Shown one piece after another: positions 59,251-64,000 of a stretch of 64,000 nt of DNA. A program made the translations under genes and the position numbers. The notes under the pieces are model-generated. The model made no database searches, was not told the origin of the DNA, and saw only the letters and a list, made by a program, of their open reading frames with translations. The stretch covers positions 62,001 through 126,000 of the forward strand of contig CALOEL010000003.1 in the NCBI GenBank assembly GCA_942492375.1. The letters are read 5' to 3'. Within the stretch, counting starts at the first letter, position 1, and each line of letters starts with the position of its first letter. Source of the stretch: JAHEAO01 sp942492375 (GTDB lineage Bacteria; Pseudomonadota; Alphaproteobacteria; Rhodobacterales; Rhodobacteraceae).

Positions 59251-59436
59251 GGCGCTTTTTCTGACCGCGAAAGTCGCCGGGGTCCAGCGCTTTTCCCGCG
59301 CGGAGCCGGATCGGAACGACATTCGTCAAGGCCCGGCGCGGGCGCGTGCGGAAGATGTGATTTGATCCGTTTGCCCATCTGCGGCATTTTCGCGGTGGGG
59401 CACGGTGATTTGAACGAAACGATACGGGACGGAACA

Positions 59437-59742
59437 ATGAGGATGACTTTCATGGCCACGATGCTGGCCTTTTTCGCCGCAACACAGGCCGGTGCGGTGG
59501 GCGTCGTGGAGCGCGCCTGCCTTGGGTCGAAGCGGTCGGGCGCCGATCGCGTCACCTGCGGCTGCATCCAGCAGGCCGCCAACCTGACGCTGTCGGGCGC
59601 GGACCAGCGGACCGCGTCGGGGTTTTTCAAGGACCCCGAGAAGGCGCAGAAGATCAAGCGGTCGGACCGCCGGAGCCACGAGGAATTCTGGCAGCGCTAC
59701 CGCCGTTTCGGTGCGGTCGCCGACCAGTTCTGCCGCCGCTAG
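59437..59742 (+). CDS. Small secreted Cys-containing protein, unknown function
   Basis: A 101-residue exported protein with a signal peptide (TFMATMLAFFAATQAGA) and a mature region with four Cys (ERACLGSKR, VTCGCIQQAAN, ADQFCRR). The second half is charged and helical (FKDPEKAQKIKRSDRRSHEEFWQRYRRFG). It looks like a widespread Rhodobacteraceae periplasmic protein with no assigned role. It ends 4 bp into the convergent membrane protein gene. Confidence 0.7.
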   Translation: MRMTFMATMLAFFAATQAGAVGVVERACLGSKRSGADRVTCGCIQQAANLTLSGADQRTASGFFKDPEKAQKIKRSDRRSHEEFWQRYRRFGAVADQFCRR

Positions 59743-60164
59743 TCCAGCACGCCCGCGATCTTCATCCGCCGGGCATAGACCACCAGGAACAGCCCGACGA
59801 GCAGGATCAGCGCCGACATCGCCAGCGCGCCGGGGCCGACGATCTCGGTCATCGTCACCTCGGCCAGCAGGTAGTTGTGCAGCGCGGTCACGACCATGCC
59901 GGCCAGTGACACCACGAAGGCCCAGAGCGCCGCCGCCTTGCGCGCCAGCAGCAGCACCGAACCCGCGACCGCGGACCATACCGCCACCGCCCAGGCGCCC
60001 ACGACCCAGGCCGGAAAGCCGTAGAAATAGTCCAGCTGCTCGGTGGTGAACTGGCTCATATAGGGCTCGTACCGCAATTGCGTCATCGTGTAATCCGCCG
60101 CGCCGACCGCGTTCCAGAGCAGCGAGACGACGCCGATCAGCCAGAGATGCCAGGGTGCCTTCAT
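59739..60164 (-). CDS. Four-TM conserved membrane protein, unknown function
   Basis: A 141-residue protein with four TM helices (starts at WHLWLIGVVSLLWNAVGAADY, then WVVGAWAVAVWSAVAGSVLLLA, ALWAFVVSLAGMVVTALHNYLL and ALAMSALILLVGLFLVVYARRM). The first TM with LWN-x-x-G-A-x-D-Y-x-M-T-Q is a recurrent pattern in a bacterial uncharacterised family. No catalytic motif is apparent. A GTG at 60179 would add five residues. Confidence 0.72.
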   Translation of the reverse strand: MKAPWHLWLIGVVSLLWNAVGAADYTMTQLRYEPYMSQFTTEQLDYFYGFPAWVVGAWAVAVWSAVAGSVLLLARKAAALWAFVVSLAGMVVTALHNYLLAEVTMTEIVGPGALAMSALILLVGLFLVVYARRMKIAGVLD

Positions 60165-60305
60165 GCGATCCGCCTTCACCGTTCCGTTTCACCTTCGCAG
60201 AGGCTAGCACGACCGCGGGCCGCGCCGATAGTATAACCGGTTGGGGGGGCTGCGAATTGCGCCACCGGGCCGCCCGCGTCGAGGGGCGGCCCGATGCTGT
60301 CCTGG

Positions 60306-60776
60306 TCAGCCGTTGCCGCCCATCTCGGCGGGGGCTTCCTCGCGGTCATTGTCCAGGGGCACTTCCAGGGTGATCTCGCCGGCCTTCTCGAAGGTCAGGG
60401 TAACGTCGAGCACATCGCCCGGTTCAAGCGGCCGCGTCAGCCCCATCAGCATGACGTGATCGCCGCCACGGGCAAGCGCGTGGGTGCCGCCGGCCGGAAT
60501 GACGAAGCCTTCGGGGACGTGCAACATCTGCATGACGCCGTCCTCACCGGCCTTGTGGGTATGCAGCTCGACCTTCGCGGCGGCGTCCGAGGCGACGCCG
60601 ATCAGGCGGTCCTCCTCGGTGCCGGAATTGGCGATCTGCATGAAGGCCGCGCCGGATTTCGCCATCGCGCCCGAGGTACGGGCATAGGCGTCCTGGACTT
60701 CGATATCGCCGGCGGCGGCGGGCAGTGAAAGGCCAAGCGCCGTGGCGCCGGCCAGAAGAGTTCTGGTGAACAACAT
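60306..60776 (-). CDS. Periplasmic copper chaperone PCu(A)C
   Basis: A 156-residue exported protein with a signal peptide (1-22, ATALGLSLPAAA) and the PCu(A)C domain. Copper ligands follow the H-x-M-type pattern in VELHTHKAGEDGVMQMLHVPEGFVIPAGGTHALARGGDHVMLMGL. It delivers copper to cytochrome oxidase CuA/CuB centres. The acidic C-terminal tail is short. The downstream 60-100 bp contain nothing else. Confidence 0.9.
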   Translation of the reverse strand: MLFTRTLLAGATALGLSLPAAAGDIEVQDAYARTSGAMAKSGAAFMQIANSGTEEDRLIGVASDAAAKVELHTHKAGEDGVMQMLHVPEGFVIPAGGTHALARGGDHVMLMGLTRPLEPGDVLDVTLTFEKAGEITLEVPLDNDREEAPAEMGGNG

Positions 60777-60822
60777 GCTGTATTTCCTTGGTAAACCTTG
60801 AATGGACTGGGTGGATGCCGCG

Positions 60823-61179
60823 TCATGCGACAGGCGGTGCCCGCGCCCATGTCGTTCGCTCTGTCCGCCCAGCCCGCAGGCTTGCATCAGCGCGTCCGCC
60901 GATGGTCCAGGCGCGTCCGGGCGGCGCGGCCAGCACCGCCGCTTCGGGCGACGCGACCGCGGCCAGCGCGAACAGCGCGCAATCGGGACAGACATGCAGA
61001 GCTCCAACCGGGTTGCCCCGGCTGTCGACCGTGACCGTGACCACGCCCAGCCCGGCGCAGAGCACGATGGCGCCCGAGACATCGCGCGCCTGTCCGCGCG
61101 CCAGCGCCATCGCCGCACTGGTCAGCGCGAGCGTCAGGCACAGGGCCAATCCGGCGAATGTCCTGAATCGGGCCGTCAT
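60823..61179 (-). CDS. DUF2946-like exported protein beside PCu(A)C
   Basis: A 118-residue protein with an N-terminal TM or signal segment (TFAGLALCLTLALTSAAMALA), then LCAGLGVVTVTVDSRGNPVGALHVCPDCALFALA with a CPDC pair. Small proteins with a CPxC motif and this layout lie next to PCu(A)C or CopB-like genes in other proteobacteria and are thought to take part in copper handling. The 46-bp gap to PCu(A)C suggests one operon. Confidence 0.68.
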   Translation of the reverse strand: MTARFRTFAGLALCLTLALTSAAMALARGQARDVSGAIVLCAGLGVVTVTVDSRGNPVGALHVCPDCALFALAAVASPEAAVLAAPPGRAWTIGGRADASLRAGRTERTTWARAPPVA

Positions 61180-61250
61180 CCGCGCAGCCCATATCGCCCG
61201 CAACTGGAAGCAAAAGCGACATTCTGCCCTGCCCCCGGAGGGCCGGCCCG

Positions 61251-61673
61251 TCAGCGGCGGCGCAGCCGGATCACGACGTCGACCTTGGAGATCTCGGCGC
61301 CCTCTGGGGCTGCGGGCAGGCCCGAGATCTTCAGTTCCTCTGCCGGCGCGTCGGTCAGTTCGGCGCTGTCTTCCCAGTAGAAATGCGGATGGTCGTCGAG
61401 CCGCGTGTCGAAATAGCTTTTCGAGCCGTCGACCGTGATCTCGTGCACCAGCCCGGCGTCGCAAAAGGCGCGCAGCGTGTTGTAGACCGTGGCCAGCGAC
61501 ACGCCCTCACCGGCCTCGGCGGCGGATTCGAACAGGCTTTCGGCTGTCACGTGCCGGTTGCGCCCGTCGCCGACCAGAAGCGCGGCCAGAGCCAGGCGCT
61601 GCCGCGTCGGGCGCAGGCCGCCGCTGGCCAGCCAATCGGCGCCCCGGCGTGAAATCTGCTTCGTGATCTGCAT
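61251..61673 (-). CDS. irr: Iron response regulator Irr (Fur family)
   Basis: A 140-residue Fur-superfamily repressor. LRPTRQRLALAALLVGDGRNRHVTAESLF is the DNA-binding helix region; SLATVYNTLRAFCDAGLVHEI the recognition helix; DDHPHFYWEDSAEL the regulatory metal/heme site. PEGAEISKVDVVIRLRR ends as in alphaproteobacterial Irr. It controls iron and heme genes. It is divergent from fabA, a conserved arrangement in Rhodobacterales. Confidence 0.9.
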   Translation of the reverse strand: MQITKQISRRGADWLASGGLRPTRQRLALAALLVGDGRNRHVTAESLFESAAEAGEGVSLATVYNTLRAFCDAGLVHEITVDGSKSYFDTRLDDHPHFYWEDSAELTDAPAEELKISGLPAAPEGAEISKVDVVIRLRRR

Positions 61674-61805
61674 CGCTCTCACATGGTTCTTTCCTATCAT
61701 ATAAGGCCGCAAACCCGCCGCGATCAAACGGAAAACGACAAAATACCGTGTGGGCGACGCTATTGCCACCGCTCCGACCCCGATGATAGAGGAGGGAAGA
61801 GCAGA

Positions 61806-62342
61806 ATGAACACGCAACGGGGGCATGGCTGGATGGCCGATTTTCCGACCAGTTTCGACAAGGACGACCTGCTGAAATGTGCGCGGGGGGAGTTGTTCGG
61901 CCCCGGCAATGCGCAGCTGCCCTTGCCGCCGATGCTGATGATGGACCGGATCACCGAGATCAGCGGCGATGGCGGCGAACATGGCAAGGGCCATGTCGTC
62001 GCGGAATTCGACATCACCCCGGACCTGTGGTTCTTCGAATGCCATTTTCCCGGCAACCCGATCATGCCCGGCTGCCTTGGCCTTGACGGGCTGTGGCAGC
62101 TGACCGGTTTCAACCTGGGCTGGCGCGGCTGGCAGGGGCGCGGCTATGCGCTGGGGGTCGGAGAGGTGAAGCTGACCGGCATGGTAAGGCCGGACCGCAA
62201 GATGCTGACCTATTACGTGGATTTCACCAAGGCCCTGCAAACCCGCCGGCTGACGATGGGGGTCGCCGATGGACGGGTGGAAGCCGACGGCGAGGTGATC
62301 TATCAGGTCAAGGACATGAAGGTCGCGCTTTCCGAAAGCTAG
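61806..62342 (+). CDS. fabA: 3-hydroxydecanoyl-ACP dehydratase/isomerase
   Basis: A 178-residue hotdog dehydratase. WFFECHFPGNPIMPGCLGLDGLWQL carries the catalytic His and the preceding Pro-rich loop, and LPLPPMLMMDRITEIS is the conserved N-terminal block. It forms the cis-3 double bond for unsaturated fatty acids together with FabB. GAGGAGGGAAG precedes the ATG. First gene of fabA-fabB-fabI. Confidence 0.95.
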   Translation: MNTQRGHGWMADFPTSFDKDDLLKCARGELFGPGNAQLPLPPMLMMDRITEISGDGGEHGKGHVVAEFDITPDLWFFECHFPGNPIMPGCLGLDGLWQLTGFNLGWRGWQGRGYALGVGEVKLTGMVRPDRKMLTYYVDFTKALQTRRLTMGVADGRVEADGEVIYQVKDMKVALSES

Positions 62343-62367
62343 ACCCAGGACCACGAGGGAGAAGGCC

Positions 62368-63591
62368 ATGCGCCGCGTCGTCATCACCGGGCTCGGGATC
62401 ATCTCGCCCATCGGCAATTCCGCCGAAGAAGTCACCGCCAGCCTGCGCGCCGGCAAATCCGGCATCAGGTTCGAACCGGAATATGCCGAGCACGGCTTCC
62501 GCAGCCAGGTCGCGGGCATTCCGCAGATCGACCTGGAGGCGAATATCGACAAGCGCCAGCTGCGCTTCATGGGGCCGACGGCGGCCTATGCCTATCTGGC
62601 GATGGAGCAGGCCGTGGCCGATAGCGGGCTGGAGGAAAGCGACGTCTCGAACGACCGCACCGGCATCATCGCCGGATCGGGCGGACCCTCGACCTCGAAC
62701 CTCTTTGCCGCACATCAGATCGTGCTGGAAAAGGGCGCGCCCAAGCGGATGGGGCCATTCATGGTGACGCGCGGCATGTCCTCGACCGTGTCGGCCTGCC
62801 TTGCCACGCCGTTCAAGATCAAGGGCGTGAACTATTCGATTACCTCGGCCTGTTCGACATCGGCCCATTGCATCGGCAATGGCGTCGAGCAGATCCAGAT
62901 GGGCAAGCAGGACATCGTTTTCGCCGGCGGCGGCGAGGAAGTGGACTGGACGCTGTCGTGCCTTTTCGATGCGATGGGGGCGATGTCGTCGAAATACAAC
63001 GACGCGCCGGAGACCGCCTCTCGGCCCTTCGACGCCAGCCGCGACGGCTTCGTCATCGGCGGCGGCGGCGGCATGGTGGTGCTGGAGGAGCTGGAGCACG
63101 CCAAGGCGCGGGGCGCCAAGATCTACGCCGAGGTCACCGGATACGGCGCCACCTCGGACGGCTATGACATGGTTGCGCCCTCCGGCGAGGGCGGCGAACG
63201 CTCGATGCGGCTGGCGATCAGCACGATCGGCGACCGCAAGGTCGATTACATCAACGCGCATGGCACAAGCACCCCGGCCGGCGATGTGACCGAGGTGGAA
63301 GCGGTGCGCCGCGTCTTCGGCGACGATCACCCGGTGATCGGGTCCACCAAGTCGATGACCGGCCACAGCCTTGGCGCGACCGGCGTCCACGAGGCGATCT
63401 ACAGCCTCTTGATGATGGAAGGCCGGTTCATCGCGCCCTCGATCAACGTGACCGACCTCGACCCCGCGATCCGCGAGGGCGAGATCGTCACCGAACTCAA
63501 GGACAATGTTGATCTCGACACCGTGTTGTCCAACAGTTTCGGTTTCGGTGGCACCAATGCCACGCTGGTGATGAGTAAACATAACGGGTGA
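62368..63591 (+). CDS. fabB: 3-oxoacyl-ACP synthase I
   Basis: A 407-residue KAS I. The active-site Cys lies in SITSACSTSAHCIGNG, the two His in INAHGTSTPAGD and KSMTGHSLGATG, with the C-terminal GFGGTNATLVM loop. It elongates unsaturated acyl-ACPs made by FabA. It starts 26 bp after fabA and ends 7 bp before fabI. Confidence 0.96.
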   Translation: MRRVVITGLGIISPIGNSAEEVTASLRAGKSGIRFEPEYAEHGFRSQVAGIPQIDLEANIDKRQLRFMGPTAAYAYLAMEQAVADSGLEESDVSNDRTGIIAGSGGPSTSNLFAAHQIVLEKGAPKRMGPFMVTRGMSSTVSACLATPFKIKGVNYSITSACSTSAHCIGNGVEQIQMGKQDIVFAGGGEEVDWTLSCLFDAMGAMSSKYNDAPETASRPFDASRDGFVIGGGGGMVVLEELEHAKARGAKIYAEVTGYGATSDGYDMVAPSGEGGERSMRLAISTIGDRKVDYINAHGTSTPAGDVTEVEAVRRVFGDDHPVIGSTKSMTGHSLGATGVHEAIYSLLMMEGRFIAPSINVTDLDPAIREGEIVTELKDNVDLDTVLSNSFGFGGTNATLVMSKHNG

Positions 63592-63597
63592 TCCGAC

Positions 63598-64000
63598 ATG
63601 GCTGATCTGATGAACGGCAAACGCGGTCTGGTGATGGGGGTCGCGAACGACCATTCCATCGCCTGGGGCATCGCAAAGGCGATGCATGCCGAGGGCGCGG
63701 AACTGGCCTTCACCCACCAGGGAGAGGCGTTCGGCAAGCGGGTGCAGCCCTTGGCGGAAAGCCTCGGCTCGGAACTGCTGGTCGATGTCGACGTGACCGA
63801 CGAGGCGTCGATGGACGCGGCGTTCGACCGGCTCGGGCGGCATTGGGACCGGCTGGATTTTTTGGTTCATGCCGTCGCCTTTTCCGACAAGGCAGAGCTG
63901 ACCGGGCGGTTCATCGATACCAGCCGCGGCAATTTCCAGAATTCGCTGACGATCTCGTGCTATTCGCTGATCGACCTTGCGCGCCGGGCCGCGCCGATGA
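63598..64000 (+). CDS. fabI: Enoyl-ACP reductase, N-terminal part
   Basis: Only the first 134 codons are in the window. LMNGKRGLVMGVANDHSIAWGIAKAMHAEGAEL is the NADH-binding start of FabI with the ANDHSIAWGIA signature. DFLVHAVAFSDKAELTGRF matches the conserved SDR core; the catalytic Tyr lies downstream of the edge. It completes the fatty-acid elongation cycle with FabA and FabB. Confidence 0.94.
   Translation, partial: MADLMNGKRGLVMGVANDHSIAWGIAKAMHAEGAELAFTHQGEAFGKRVQPLAESLGSELLVDVDVTDEASMDAAFDRLGRHWDRLDFLVHAVAFSDKAELTGRFIDTSRGNFQNSLTISCYSLIDLARRAAPM

Noticed and set aside
1..64000. tRNA, rRNA and insertion sequences
   Set aside because: No tRNA T-loop (GGTTCRAATCC) in a foldable context, no rRNA-like stretch and no transposase or terminal inverted repeats of an IS were found by eye.

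Overview
The window is a high-GC chromosomal segment of an alphaproteobacterium. Gene content and gene order point to Rhodobacteraceae/Rhodobacterales: an irr-fabA-fabB-fabI block, a DmdC/DmdB-like acyl-CoA dehydrogenase and ligase, a fused MaeB malic enzyme, an entericidin-type lipoprotein, EcfG-type (GGAAC-N16-CGTT) promoters, and many small secreted proteins of the type common in that family. This assignment comes from sequence recall only; no database was searched.

Layout. 1-4 kb holds the end of an FAD oxidoreductase, a 5'-nucleotidase broken by several indels, a DUF952 gene, pyrD (also indel-damaged at its 5' end) and an ArsC-like reductase. 4-7 kb has a MATE transporter with two hotdog thioesterases on the minus strand, then the wreck of a multi-TM transporter. 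7-17 kb is a fatty-acyl/thio-acyl oxidation island: two MerR regulators, acyl-CoA dehydrogenase, GST, thiolase, FadJ-like multifunctional enzyme, sulfotransferase and acyl-CoA ligase. 18.5-23 kb is a compact nucleoside-salvage operon (cdd-deoA-deoB-add-upp) with translationally coupled junctions. 23-32 kb carries maeB behind a perfect palindromic operator, prpE, an NtrC-like regulator without the sigma-54 contact loop, nadK, glyA and an alpha/beta hydrolase.

32.7-42.5 kb is the most distinctive part. Two small envelope genes have general-stress-type promoters. Next come a cation/proton antiporter and a pentaheme periplasmic cytochrome c, divergent from a full nqrABCDEF-apbE-nqrM-CBS cluster. 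A TTGAC-N4-GTCAA (FNR/CRP family) box lies between the cytochrome and nqrA. NqrB is unusually short and lacks the covalent-FMN motif, NqrC keeps it, and the resident apbE is a deletion- and frameshift-riddled remnant. 43-46 kb holds a ligase-associated exonuclease and an ATP-dependent DNA ligase, without the helicase that often accompanies them. An 850-bp gene-free stretch follows, containing five hairpins spaced about 58 bp apart (cUUCGg loops when read on the minus strand).

47-54 kb is patchy accessory DNA: paralogous small secreted proteins, a lower-GC insert with a winged-helix protein and a DNA methyltransferase, lepA flanked by a 117-bp inverted repeat, and an Ala-rich protein that seems to begin at an AUC codon. 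54-61 kb has a GFA enzyme, a YihY-type membrane protein, an acylphosphatase, an orphan Hcp, a GT2/LAB_N/GT39 envelope-glycosylation operon and a copper chaperone. The window ends in irr and the fabA-fabB-fabI fatty-acid operon. No tRNA, rRNA, CRISPR array or intact transposase was seen.
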